Positions 21,001 to 31,342 of a stretch of 64,000 nucleotides of DNA are shown here, in pieces. Source of the stretch: Lantana camara (Eukaryota > Streptophyta > Magnoliopsida > Lamiales > Verbenaceae); assembly GCA_037501455.1 (NCBI GenBank), contig CM074855.1:55621001-55685000 (forward strand), in the 5' to 3' direction. How positions within the stretch are numbered: the stretch's first letter is position 1; each line of letters begins with the position of its first letter. Position numbers and translations under genes: made by a program. Under the pieces are notes generated by a model. That model was given only the letters and a program-made list of their open reading frames with translations. It ran no database searches and was not told the origin of the DNA.

Positions 21001-21070
21001 AACAATTAATTCGCGCAATTAGGTAAACACATACGCTCTACCTTTACGTCCGAAAAGTCGGGGCGTTACA

Positions 21071-21083
21071 ATCTCTCCCCCTT
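21071..21083 (-). other. Polypurine tract, family C copy 1
   Basis: Read on the minus strand it is an AAGGGGGAGAGAT tract directly before the LTR start, the same as family A. Copy 2 is at 28123-28135. Confidence 0.9.
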
Positions 21084-21363
21084 AAAAGAATCCGTCCTCG
21101 GATTCATTGCTCGCTCGAAAACAACTCGGGGTGAAACCTTTACATCTTATCCTCCGTCTCCCACGTAGCCTCTTCGGTTTATTACTTCTCCGGAGAACCT
21201 TGACTAATGGAATACGCCGATTTCGAAGTTCCTGAAACTTTCGATCCAATAACTTAATCGGCTTCTGAACGAAGGTGAGATCCGGTCCTGATTCCACTTC
21301 TTCAACCTGTAGAACCTCGGACTCATCTCGATAGTACTTTCGGAGCTGTGAAACATGAAACAC
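21082..21363 (-). pseudogene. Integrase C-terminal remnant, family C copy 1
   Basis: The frame opens FHVSQLRKY and continues with an LDRK...LRNR.IPLVKV pattern. This is the typical C-terminal region of plant Ty3/gypsy integrases, just before a chromodomain-like tail. After about residue 60 the frame diverges into a basic, unrelated sequence; a shifted frame would continue the expected EEATWE-like motif, so a frameshift is likely. It ends in the pre-PPT hairpin. It overlaps the integrase core remnant in another frame. Not functional. Confidence 0.8.
21088..21105 (-). other. Hairpin directly upstream of PPT, family C copy 1
   Basis: GAATCCGTCCTCGGATTC on + is the complement of the family A hairpin: identical 7-bp stem and loop. 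Copy 2 is at 28140-28157. Confidence 0.8.
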
Positions 21364-21688
21364 GTTTATGAATTCCAGTTAAATTCGGAGGCAAGTCCAA
21401 TGCACATGCTCTCAACAGATCCTCCAGATACTTAATCAATCTTTTTGATTGTCCGTTGGTCTGAGGATGGAAAGCTGTGCTGAATTGAAGCCTTGTTCCC
21501 AAACACTTCTGTAATCCTTGCCATAACCTTGAAGTAAATCTGGGATCCCGATCCGAGACAATACTAACATGTACACCATGGAGCCTGACAATCTCGTCAT
21601 TGTACCTCTTGGCCATCTTACTCACTTTTGGTAATCCTAAAACAAAATTCATAGCTATCTGTTCCCATTTCCACTCCGGGAAAGGCAA
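21323..21688 (-). pseudogene. Integrase core remnant with dead catalytic triad, copy 1
   Basis: The 121-residue frame aligns in pattern with a Ty3/gypsy integrase core (WKWEQI start, SDRDPRF, STAFHPQT). The first catalytic Asp position reads N (MNFV at residue 14). The residues that normally follow GLPK are missing, so the fold is deleted. The second Asp is kept (D46). The Glu expected 36 residues later in GQSER is K82 (GQSKR). Strand transfer cannot work. The same defects occur in copy 2, so they are ancestral to the tandem. Confidence 0.85.
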
Positions 21689-21777
21689 TGAACGAAGTAG
21701 TCCCGATGGCTTTCAATATTTTGCCTTAATCACTTGACGAGTCATGCAGTGTTTCACGAAGTCGATCACATCCCGTT

Positions 21778-22104
21778 TCAATCCATTCCACCAATAGAAT
21801 CGCTTAAGATCCTTATACATTGTGTTCTTCCGGGACGTAACAAATACCCTGACCGATGGGCTTCCTCAAGAATAATCCTTTTTAACTCTTCCGGGACAAC
21901 AACTCTATTCTTAAATCTTAGGAGTCCCGTATCATCAAACCCAAACGGGCATTCTGAATCAGCTCGAGCTTTCCCAGCTAATTTCTGAACCTCGGAATCA
22001 ATCCTCTGAGTATCAACTAACCTCTGTTTAAGATCTGGTCGAACTGTAATATTCCGAACCCTAGCCCTTAGTCTGAACAACTCATTCTTATTTCTAATTT
22101 CCAC
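21778..22104 (-). pseudogene. Integrase N-terminal zinc-domain remnant, copy 1
   Basis: The 108-residue frame contains a linker region and RVVVPEELKRIILEEAH, the lead-in to the H2C2 zinc-binding domain of Ty3/gypsy integrase. The second His is replaced (LLRPG), and the two Cys are absent before the frame ends at GGMD. It is degenerate and separated from the core remnant by about 90 bp. Confidence 0.75.
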
Positions 22105-22756
22105 TTACCCGAAGCAAAGATCACTGCCACTAATTTCCAAATCATGAGTGGGTAATTCTGTTCATGCTCTTTCAATTTCCTTGAGGCATAAGCGATTACT
22201 CTTCCATTTTGCATCAACACACATCCCAAACCTTCCTTTTTGAGGCGTCCGTATAAACTGTATGTCTTTCTGTACCTTCAGGAAACGCTAATATAGGAGC
22301 GGTGGTCAACTTTCCTTTACAAGTTGAAAGCTATCCTCATATGCCTCGTCCCACTCAACTTAACCACCTTCTTAGTCACTCGGGTTAAAGGAGCTGTAAT
22401 CTTCGAAAATCCTGTACAAATCTTCGATAGTAATCTGCCAACCCCCAGAACTTCTTACTTCTGAAACATTTTTCGAACTTTGCCATTGAATAACCGTCTC
22501 AATCTTGGAAGGGTCTACCTCCATACCTTTCCTTGAAATAATATGACCCAGAAATGCTACCTGATCAATTCAAAGCTCGCCTTCGTTAAACTTAGCATAC
22601 AACCAATGCTCTCTTAAGGTATCCAACACAATACTGAGGTGCCTGACACGATCCTCCGGAATTCTCGAATAAACTAAGATGTCCTCGATGAAGATTACCA
22701 CAACTTATCCTTCTATCAGAACTGAACATTCCCGAACCAACTGATCTGTCTGAAGA
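22105..22756 (-). pseudogene. Reverse transcriptase / RNase H remnant, copy 1
   Basis: Reading the minus strand from about 22698, FIEDILVYS corresponds to the RT active-site motif, whose first Asp is Glu here. It is followed by the HL..VL..L..H.LYAKF block, a stop, then FLGHIIS and the RT thumb. Further on, scattered frames give an RNase H-like QNGRVIAYASRKLKEHE block and PTHDLE. Stops and frameshifts break it throughout, and the RT fingers/palm N-terminal to the active site are deleted, joining it to the protease start. Confidence 0.8.
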
Positions 22757-24085
22757 CTACCACCCAGTGGCGAACTCACCAAATAACAAGAAGAAAAAGC
22801 AAACAACAGACAAGCACAGAATAGCAACTAAGTCACAAGAAATAAAGAAATGCGTAACACTCGAATCAAAAAGTGCATGAAAGAGTACATGAATGCTCAT
22901 GTTATGTATGCATAGGGTACCTTCTACCGCTGCTGGGGGGTCGATCCCTGCATCTTGCTCTTCACCTTCGAGGGCGTAAGCACGAGCCTGAATCATTGGC
23001 CTTTGAACTCCCTTTTTAAATCCCGGAATCTTGTCGGGGCAGGTATCCGCCATATGATCAGCTTTTCCACATATTAGGCATAAACCCAACCTCTTCCAGC
23101 ATTTGTGATAATTGTGAGTTGGCCCTCCACAATATGTACATGGTGGCTTGGATAATCGTGCTTCACTCGGACCTTGTCGATCCCTCGTTGGTGCAGGCAA
23201 AGCTTTTGGAACTGGTAGAGTTGGTCCTCCCATTCTTGGCTTCTTAAACGGACCCTTAGGAGGGGAAGTAGCTTGAACCATAGGTCGCTTTCCCGAACTT
23301 GTTCCAGAACCTCGCCCCATCAGTGGCCTAAAAATCGGATCTTTCTTTTTATACTCCTCTTCTTGAACTAGAGACCTCTGTACCGTATCGGCAAAAGACT
23401 CGAAATTGTGACCCGCCTGACCGTGTCTCAAATCTTGTCTTAACCCCGCAATAAATTTCCTTGCTTTCCTTTTCTCATCCCGGGTGACATGAGGAGCATA
23501 TTTCCCAAGTCTGTTAAATACTGTGAGATATTGGGTCACCGTACGCGCTCCTTGCTTTAAATCCATGAACTCTTGCTCCTTTCTCTCTCTCACTACCTCC
23601 GGCACAAAGCATTCTCTGAATTCTCTTTTAAAGACCTCCCAAGTTACTTCCTCTTCATCGACCTCAAGTTTCTCCCTTGTTCGTTCCCACCATTCATATG
23701 CATCTCCATCAAGTTGGAATATAGCAAATTGAGCCTTCTCTTGTGTAGTAAACTGTCGAACCCCAAATATCCTCTCTAGTCGGATCAGCCAACCCTCCGA
23801 GACCGAATCATCGATAGAACCAGAAAATCGAGGGGGGTTATAGCTCAGAAACACCCCATGAGGATCTCTATTGTTATGGTTTAGTGGAGGAGCTTGTTGT
23901 TCTGCTTGTTGTGGTGGGGGAGCTTGAGCCCTTCTAAGCTCTACATAGTTGAAAACCGCTTCCATGAAATTCCCCATATCCATCGGTGGTGCTTGTGGTT
24001 GAGGTGGAGGCGTAGGGGATCGATCATGATGACGACGATGTCCGGGAGATCTCTCACGATGTCTACGTGGAGGCATCCTGTTCAA
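22757..24085 (-). CDS. gag: Gag polyprotein with truncated protease start, copy 1 (442 aa)
   Basis: Gag forms the virus-like particle and packages RNA. Residues 1-35 are basic and proline-rich. About 75-245 form a retrotransposon Gag region with AYEWW (129-133) and FKREFRECFVP (152-162). About 250-310 is a basic linker. Two CX2CX4HX4C zinc knuckles lie at C316-C329 and C336-C349. A protease start follows: LFDSSVTHFFIS (405-416) matches the DSGATH active-site motif, but the Gly is Ser and Ala is Val, so it is probably inactive. The last 22 residues are unrelated sequence read through a deletion. Start is uncertain between Met1 and Met4; the leader from the PBS is about 185 nt. The frame is fully open, unlike pol, suggesting Gag was retained by selection or recency. 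Confidence 0.9.
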   Translation of the reverse strand: MNRMPPRRHRERSPGHRRHHDRSPTPPPQPQAPPMDMGNFMEAVFNYVELRRAQAPPPQQAEQQAPPLNHNNRDPHGVFLSYNPPRFSGSIDDSVSEGWLIRLERIFGVRQFTTQEKAQFAIFQLDGDAYEWWERTREKLEVDEEEVTWEVFKREFRECFVPEVVRERKEQEFMDLKQGARTVTQYLTVFNRLGKYAPHVTRDEKRKARKFIAGLRQDLRHGQAGHNFESFADTVQRSLVQEEEYKKKDPIFRPLMGRGSGTSSGKRPMVQATSPPKGPFKKPRMGGPTLPVPKALPAPTRDRQGPSEARLSKPPCTYCGGPTHNYHKCWKRLGLCLICGKADHMADTCPDKIPGFKKGVQRPMIQARAYALEGEEQDAGIDPPAAVEGTLCIHNMSIHVLFHALFDSSVTHFFISCDLVAILCLSVVCFFFLLFGEFATGW

Positions 24086-24270
24086 GAAACACTAATATGC
24101 ATGTTATCTTTAGTCCATGCATGCAAGTGCAATTAATTCAATCAAAATTCAAGATTTAGAGCACACAAGCACGTAAACAATGCATATGCAACACATTGAC
24201 AAGTTGTTCCTAAAGCCGAACGACCTAACTGACTCAACACGACACTAGAGCCCGGGTTTTGCAACCCTAG

Positions 24271-24282
24271 GCTCTGATACCA
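24271..24282 (-). other. Primer binding site, family C copy 1
   Basis: It is the complement of TGGTATCAGAGC, separated from the LTR by the same 8-nt spacer (24283-24290) as family A. Copy 2 is at 31323-31334. Confidence 0.94.
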
Positions 24283-24290
24283 CTTAAGGA

Positions 24291-27200
24291 TGTAGCACCC
24301 GAGCGTAAGGTACCACATCCCCCGCACCGAGACCCGACCCGTATATGAAATGGAAATCCATACACGTGCCAAATCCACGGCGAACGGGGACACAACACAC
24401 ACGCTAGGCTAGGCGGGACTAACCCTTAAACCAATCAGTGCAAGAATCATAAAAATCAGAGTTAAATAAAATTCGCGGAAGCAAGAACTACATAGCATAT
24501 ATACAATGAGCTAACCAGCTCCAAAAATCAATATACAAAAGCATTCAAATATGCACGGCACTCACGGCCTACAAAATCATAACGCTCCAATCTATACTAA
24601 AATCAAATACAAAAGTAGCAACAAGGGTATGAATATGAGACTGAAAAGAAGTGCTAAACATAAATGCAAGACCTAGACGACTTGTATTCCCGCCTAGCAC
24701 TCCTATACCTGCACAAAACAGCTGAAAACAACCGGGTTCAGTCTAAAAGAGACTGGTGGGTATAAAAATGGGGCATAAGATATATAATATCGCATAATTT
24801 AAACACATACATGCAAGCCCTAATCCCGTGTGAAGTTTGATAAGAATTTACCAAGCGGTTAAAACAAAAGAAAACATCAACGGGATTACGACGTTCATTT
24901 TCATTCATAATTGTTCATAAGGGCTTAAGCTCGGCGAGTGAGCGTGCACAATCTCCAACCTTCTCCTCGTGTAATCATATCATAATCATTGGTTGTCATA
25001 CATATCTTTCGTGCACATACATAAATGATCATAATCATACATATACACCTTCTTCCTCCGGGTGGTAGACAAGTTAGCTAGACCTGACCACCGAAACATA
25101 CATAATGGCTAGTGAGGTACATGAATCCTCAAAAGCCCGACTTGCGTTTCCTCGTCAAAACTCCTAACGAGGTCCGTATCATCGTAAATTTGGTTGGAAC
25201 TAGTATATGGGATCCCCGTCAGCCCTTGCTTCCTCGGTTAGCCACATATACTAAGTCCCGGGGCCCGTGAATATAACATACATGCAATCTCGCCAAAACA
25301 TAAGGAAGGGTTTCATATATAAAAAGGGGTCATACGTTTGAAATCATTTACCCAAAATGACTCGATTTATATAAATATATAATTTTGGTTTAAAACTTTG
25401 CAAATAAGGGATTTATAGGGTTGTTTTAACTAATAGAAGAAAAACCCACCTTTACCAAAGCAAAATAAAGGCACAAGCGTCTCAATGCTCGTCCTCGTCT
25501 CCGACCAAACCCGAATCTGTGCAAAAGAAAAGGTATGAGACGCAATGACCACATATGACGCTCGGCCATGACGTGAATATGACATGAATGCATAAATGAT
25601 CATGTTATATCATAAAAATGTTCATGTGCACGATTAAGGAATTTAAAACATATAATTCAAATCATTCATTCATATGTTTCATTTGATTTCATAATTTCAT
25701 AAATTCATAACATTCATATAATCTTCATAAATTCATATAAATTCCATAAATTCATAACATTCATAGGTTCATATAAATTTCATAAATTCAAATCATTCAT
25801 AATATTCATAAATTCATAAATTCATAATGCATATCAATTAATCTAAAATTCATTTAAGAAGCATAACACATATTATTCAATTTCACATTTAGGAATAAAA
25901 CAAATAAAACGTTCAATCAAAAGTCGATAATTAAATACGCGAAATGGAAATCAATTAATTTCTAGAATTGAATTAAATTAAATAATATTCAAAATATATA
26001 ATAAATATATATATATATTTAATGTAATATATATATAATATACTAAATATATAATATATAATAACATATATACACCATATATATATATATACACTCACGT
26101 ACACACACACACAACATGCATGCATATATATTACATATATTACATGCATAATTATATATATACTATATATTATACACAACATGCATGCAATTACAACACA
26201 AACCATGCACACCATTCTCAACCAACACACACACGCAGACATACAGCAGCAAAACAGCAGCAACCACACACGTAGGGAAGAAGAAGAAGACGCAGGAACA
26301 GTTTAAGAAAAACGGGGTGACACCCCCGTGTCACCCACCAACACTAGACCGAGACACCCCCGTGTCTCGGTACAGAATTCCCAGACCACACAGCACCCCC
26401 GTTCCTCGCTGGAACGGGCAGGAATGGCACGCCCGTGACGTGCAACAGCCGCAGCCTCTAACGCAGCAGAAAACAGAGCAAGAAAAGGCCACCATCTCCA
26501 ACATGAACGAAGACAACAAAAGTCACACAACAAGGTCTAAAAGGCAGCACAACTCAACAAGAACACACACCACAAAGCTGCTAAAATGGACAGAAAAAGG
26601 GAGAAGGAAACGCAGCAAATTGACAGCAAAAACAGTCCAGAAAAACAGGGCAAAACTTCGAAGAAAAACAGGGCATGATTAAACTCAACCTTCTCCATCT
26701 AATCAACTCAGTTAAGGCCAACAATTAAGCAGCAAATTAACATATATTCAACAAGAAAATGAGTTCCAAAAGTGATCAATCAAAGCATGGAAGCATACGT
26801 GACCTTCCCGTGGAATTTCTGAAAATTTCATAAATGATCTCTCATATATTTCTCAAAAAACACGAAAACAATGATCATAATTGATATAAGGATGTTAAAA
26901 CAATTAAACTCAGGCTTGGAATCAATCAAAACCATAAGGAATCGAAGAGGATCAAGAATTTATACAAAAACTCCACTTTTCGGTAAAATGGCCAGAAATG
27001 GATGAAACCATGCTCAAACTTGTGAATGGAAAGATGAAAATGATCAGAATTAATCATACAATACAACCCTAAGCTTACCTTGTTGATTGGATGAAGTTTG
27101 GAGAAGATTTGAGCTCCAAAATCTCCAAATGGTGAAGGGTTACGGGACTGGAGAGAAAACAGTAGCTTTGGCTGAAGTTTGGGGATGATGTGATGATAAT

Positions 27201-28122
27201 CTCGGTCAAGGATTGAAATATCTAGATAGGTGGTTGAGTTAGGGTTAAAAGGAATCAAACCATGGTTAATTTGGTTGTGGTTTGGGTGAGATATGGTTCA
27301 ATTAGTGCAACAAGGTCAAGTTGGATGCCGTTTCGTTTTTCGGTTGGATTTCGGAGTTTCAAATGAATTAGGAAAATTATAAGGCTAAGTTTACTAAACT
27401 CGAATTTTTGTTACGAGTTCAGCGGAGTTGACGGAACTCGAATCCGAGTTCCCGAGCTCAAGATATTAAATTCGGAACCAAGGGTACGCTAAGTGCTCGT
27501 TAGCTCCCGTTTTGGTTCCTTAAATAAAATTAAATTCGTTAACCTATCAAATGAATTCAAAAACATAAATTGAGCATAAAATCATGTTCATAACACATAT
27601 ATGTACAACATATTACAAAATCGTGGCAAATTGATATCATATCATATAAGAACGAAGCACAACATGAACGAACAAGCTCATACATGCATTTCAACACAAA
27701 TCCCATGCATATATTATAACTCTCATGCATAAATGGAATAAAATGCATGCAAAATTAATTCCCATGCACAATTATGATTTGCATGCATGCATATTTAATA
27801 TTCTCCATGCATAATTATATATATATTGTACGTATATATATAAATAGATAATTAATTAATTAAAACATGGTTAATTAACATAATATATAATTAGCATAAT
27901 CATTAAACAAATAATAATAATAATAATTAAACATATATATATATATATACGAGACATATATATATATAAAGAATAATATTAAAATAAAATAATATAATAT
28001 GATATACTAAAATAATAACAATTATAATAAAATTAAATATAAAACACGTAAAAACAATTAATTCGCGCAATTAGGTAAACACATACGCTCTACCTTTACG
28101 TCCGAAAAGTCGGGGCGTTACA
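24291..28122 (-). repeat. Family C LTR 2 (shared middle LTR), 3832 bp
   Basis: It serves as 5' LTR of internal copy 1 and 3' LTR of copy 2. It has about two private differences (near 26274 and a 2-bp shorter AT run), and shares LTR 3 states at most sites where LTR 1 is unique. Confidence 0.93.
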
Positions 28123-28135
28123 ATCTCTCCCCCTT
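28123..28135 (-). other. Polypurine tract, family C copy 2
   Basis: Same sequence as 21071-21083, directly beside the middle LTR, with the pre-PPT hairpin at 28140-28157. Confidence 0.9.
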
Positions 28136-28415
28136 AAAAGAATCCGTCCTCGGATTCATTGCTCGCTCGAAAACAACTCGGGGTGAAACCTTTACATCTT
28201 ATCCTCCGTCTCCCACGTAGCCTCTTCGGTTTATTACTTCTCCGGAGAACCTTGACTAATGGAATACGCCGATTTCGAAGTTCCTGAAACTTTCGATCCA
28301 ATAACTTAATCGGCTTCTGAACGAAGGTGAGATCCGGTCCTGATTCCACTTCTTCAACCTGTAGAACCTCGGACTCATCTCGATAGTACTTTCGGAGCTG
28401 TGAAACATGAAACAC
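28134..28415 (-). pseudogene. Integrase C-terminal remnant, copy 2
   Basis: Identical in translation to the copy 1 remnant (21082-21363), including the presumed frameshift. Confidence 0.8.
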
Positions 28416-28740
28416 GTTTATGAATTCCAGTTAAATTCGGAGGCAAGTCCAATGCACATGCTCTCAACAGATCCTCCAGATACTTAATCAATCTTTTTGA
28501 TTGTCCGTTGGTCTGAGGATGGAAAGCTGTGCTGAATTGAAGCCTTGTTCCCAAACACTTCTGTAATCCTTGCCATAACCTTGAAGTAAATCTGGGATCC
28601 CGATCCGAGACAATACTAACATGTACACCATGGAGCCTGACAATCTCGTCATTGTACCTCTTGGCCATCTTACTCACTTTTGGTAATCCTAAAACAAAAT
28701 TCATAGCTATCTGTTCCCATTTCCACTCCGGGAAAGGCAA
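28375..28740 (-). pseudogene. Integrase core remnant with dead catalytic triad, copy 2
   Basis: Identical in translation to 21323-21688: first Asp is Asn, internal deletion after GLPK, catalytic Glu is Lys. Confidence 0.85.
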
Positions 28741-28829
28741 TGAACGAAGTAGTCCCGATGGCTTTCAATATTTTGCCTTAATCACTTGACGAGTCATGCA
28801 GTGTTTCACGAAGTCGATCACATCCCGTT

Positions 28830-29156
28830 TCAATCCATTCCACCAATAGAATCGCTTAAGATCCTTATACATTGTGTTCTTCCGGGACGTAACAAATACC
28901 CTGACCGATGGGCTTCCTCAAGAATAATCCTTTTTAACTCTTCCGGGACAACAACTCTATTCTTAAATCTTAGGAGTCCCGTATCATCAAACCCAAACGG
29001 GCATTCTGAATCAGCTCGAGCTTTCCCAGCTAATTTCTGAACCTCGGAATCAATCCTCTGAGTATCAACTAACCTCTGTTTAAGATCTGGTCGAACTGTA
29101 ATATTCCGAACCCTAGCCCTTAGTCTGAACAACTCATTCTTATTTCTAATTTCCAC
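28830..29156 (-). pseudogene. Integrase N-terminal zinc-domain remnant, copy 2
   Basis: Identical in translation to 21778-22104, with the same loss of zinc ligands. Confidence 0.75.
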
Positions 29157-29808
29157 TTACCCGAAGCAAAGATCACTGCCACTAATTTCCAAATCATGAG
29201 TGGGTAATTCTGTTCATGCTCTTTCAATTTCCTTGAGGCATAAGCGATTACTCTTCCATTTTGCATCAACACACATCCCAAACCTTCCTTTTTGAGGCGT
29301 CCGTATAAACTGTATGTCTTTCTGTACCTTCAGGAAACGCTAATATAGGAGCGGTGGTCAACTTTCCTTTACAAGTTGAAAGCTATCCTCATATGCCTCG
29401 TCCCACTCAACTTAACCACCTTCTTAGTCACTCGGGTTAAAGGAGCTGTAATCTTCGAAAATCCTGTACAAATCTTCGATAGTAATCTGCCAACCCCCAG
29501 AACTTCTTACTTCTGAAACATTTTTCGAACTTTGCCATTGAATAACCGTCTCAATCTTGGAAGGGTCTACCTCCATACCTTTCCTTGAAATAATATGACC
29601 CAGAAATGCTACCTGATCAATTCAAAGCTCGCCTTCGCTAAACTTAGCATACAACCAATGCTCTCTTAAGGTATCCAACACAATACTGAGGTGCCTGACA
29701 CGATCCTCCGGAATTCTCGAATAAACTAAGATGTCCTCGATGAAGATTACCACAACTTATCCTTCTATCAGAACTGAACATTCCCGAACCAACTGATCTG
29801 TCTGAAGA
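29157..29808 (-). pseudogene. Reverse transcriptase / RNase H remnant, copy 2
   Basis: Same broken frames as 22105-22756. One substitution is seen near 29638 (GCTAAAC versus GTTAAAC). The N-terminal RT deletion is identical. Confidence 0.8.
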
Positions 29809-31137
29809 CTACCACCCAGTGGAGAACTCACCAAATAACAAGAAGAAAAAGCAAACAACAGACAAGCACAGAATAGCAACTAAGTCACAAGAAATAAAGA
29901 AATGCGTAACACTCGAATCAAAAAGTGCATGAAAGAGTACATGAATGCTCATGTTATGTATGCATAGGGTACCTTCTACCGCTGCTGGGGGGTCGATCCC
30001 TGCATCTTGCTCTTCACCTTCGAGGGCGTAAGCACGAGCCTGAATCATTGGCCTTTGAACTCCCTTTTTAAATCCCGGAATCTTGTCGGGGCAGGTATCC
30101 GCCATATGATCAGCTTTTCCACATATTAGGCATAAACCCAACCTCTTCCAGCATTTGTGATAATTGTGAGTTGGCACTCCACAATATGTACATGGTGGCT
30201 TGGATAATCGTGCTTCACTCGGACCTTGTCGATCCCTCGTTGGTGCAGGCAAAGCTTTTGGAACTGGTAGAGTTGGTCCTCCCATTCTTGGCTTCTTAAA
30301 CGGACCCTTAGGAGGGGAAGTAGCTTGAACCATAGGTCGCTTTCCCGAACTTGTTCCAGAACCTCGCCCCATCAGTGGCCTAAAAATCGGATCTTTCTTT
30401 TTATACTCCTCTTCTTGAACTAGAGACCTCTGTACCGTATCGGCAAAAGACTCGAAATTGTGACCCGCCTGACCGTGTCTCAAATCTTGTCTTAACCCCG
30501 CAATAAATTTCCTTGCTTTCCTTTTCTCATCCCGGGTGACATGAGGAGCATATTTCCCAAGTCTGTTAAATACTGTGAGATATTGGGTCACCGTACGCGC
30601 TCCTTGCTTTAAATCCATGAACTCTTGCTCCTTTCTCTCTCTCACTACCTCCGGCACAAAGCATTCTCTGAATTCTCTTTTAAAGACCTCCCAAGTTACT
30701 TCCTCTTCATCGACCTCAAGTTTCTCCCTTGTTCGTTCCCACCATTCATATGCATCTCCATCAAGTTGGAATATAGCAAATTGAGCCTTCTCTTGTGTAG
30801 TAAACTGTCGAACCCCAAATATCCTCTCTAGTCGGATCAGCCAACCCTCCGAGACCGAATCATCGATAGAACCAGAAAATCGAGGGGGGTTATAGCTCAG
30901 AAACACCCCATGAGGATCTCTATTGTTATGGTTTAGTGGAGGAGCTTGTTGTTCTGCTTGTTGTGGTGGGGGAGCTTGAGCCCTTCTAAGCTCTACATAG
31001 TTGAAAACCGCTTCCATGAAATTCCCCATATCCATCGGTGGTGCTTGTGGTTGAGGTGGAGGCGTAGGGGATCGATCATGATGACGACGATGTCCGGGAG
31101 ATCTCTCACGATGTCTACGTGGAGGCATCCTGTTCAA
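29809..31137 (-). CDS. gag: Gag polyprotein with truncated protease start, copy 2 (442 aa)
   Basis: Same layout as copy 1. Two amino-acid differences are visible: G321V inside the first zinc knuckle (C-TY-C-G-V-PT-H) and A439S in the junk tail. The knuckle Cys and His ligands are intact; the Gly beside them is not a ligand but is usually small, so RNA binding may be weakened. Everything else, including the mutated protease motif and the tail read through the deletion, is the same. The open frame in both copies could give two Gag sources from one locus, each driven by its own LTR (24291-28122 or 31343-35176). Confidence 0.9.
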   Translation of the reverse strand: MNRMPPRRHRERSPGHRRHHDRSPTPPPQPQAPPMDMGNFMEAVFNYVELRRAQAPPPQQAEQQAPPLNHNNRDPHGVFLSYNPPRFSGSIDDSVSEGWLIRLERIFGVRQFTTQEKAQFAIFQLDGDAYEWWERTREKLEVDEEEVTWEVFKREFRECFVPEVVRERKEQEFMDLKQGARTVTQYLTVFNRLGKYAPHVTRDEKRKARKFIAGLRQDLRHGQAGHNFESFADTVQRSLVQEEEYKKKDPIFRPLMGRGSGTSSGKRPMVQATSPPKGPFKKPRMGGPTLPVPKALPAPTRDRQGPSEARLSKPPCTYCGVPTHNYHKCWKRLGLCLICGKADHMADTCPDKIPGFKKGVQRPMIQARAYALEGEEQDAGIDPPAAVEGTLCIHNMSIHVLFHALFDSSVTHFFISCDLVAILCLSVVCFFFLLFGEFSTGW

Positions 31138-31322
31138 GAAACACTAATATGCATGCTATCTTTAGTCCATGCATGCAAGTGCAATTAATTCAATCAAAAT
31201 TCAAGATTTAGAGCACACAAGCACGTAAACAATGCATATGCAACACATTGACAAGTTGTTCCTAAAGCCGAACGACCTAACTGACTCAACACGACACTAG
31301 AGCCCGGGTTTTGCAACCCTAG

Positions 31323-31334
31323 GCTCTGATACCA
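31323..31334 (-). other. Primer binding site, family C copy 2
   Basis: Complement of TGGTATCAGAGC with the 8-nt spacer 31335-31342 before the outer 5' LTR. Confidence 0.94.
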
Positions 31335-31342
31335 CTTAAGGA

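Larger units (their letters stand above)
17237..21070 (-). repeat. Family C LTR 1 (3'-terminal LTR of the tandem), 3834 bp
   Basis: On the + strand it begins TGTAGCACCC and ends GGGCGTTACA; read on its own strand it is TGTAACGCCCC...GGTGCTACA. It carries about ten private substitutions against LTRs 2 and 3 (for example near 17967, 18017 and 20333). Modules: CAGTCT hairpin and acceptor-like site (17655-17700), GCTCGGCGAGTGAGC (17875-17889), 64-nt stem-loop (18142-18205), AT microsatellites, palindrome cassette (19260-19400), donor-like site (20020-20028) and 46-nt nested stem (20420-20465). Confidence 0.93.

Noticed and set aside
21734..21988. 84-codon + frame over the pol remnants (also 28786-29040)
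   Set aside because: It is antisense to the integrase remnant and carries no independent signal.
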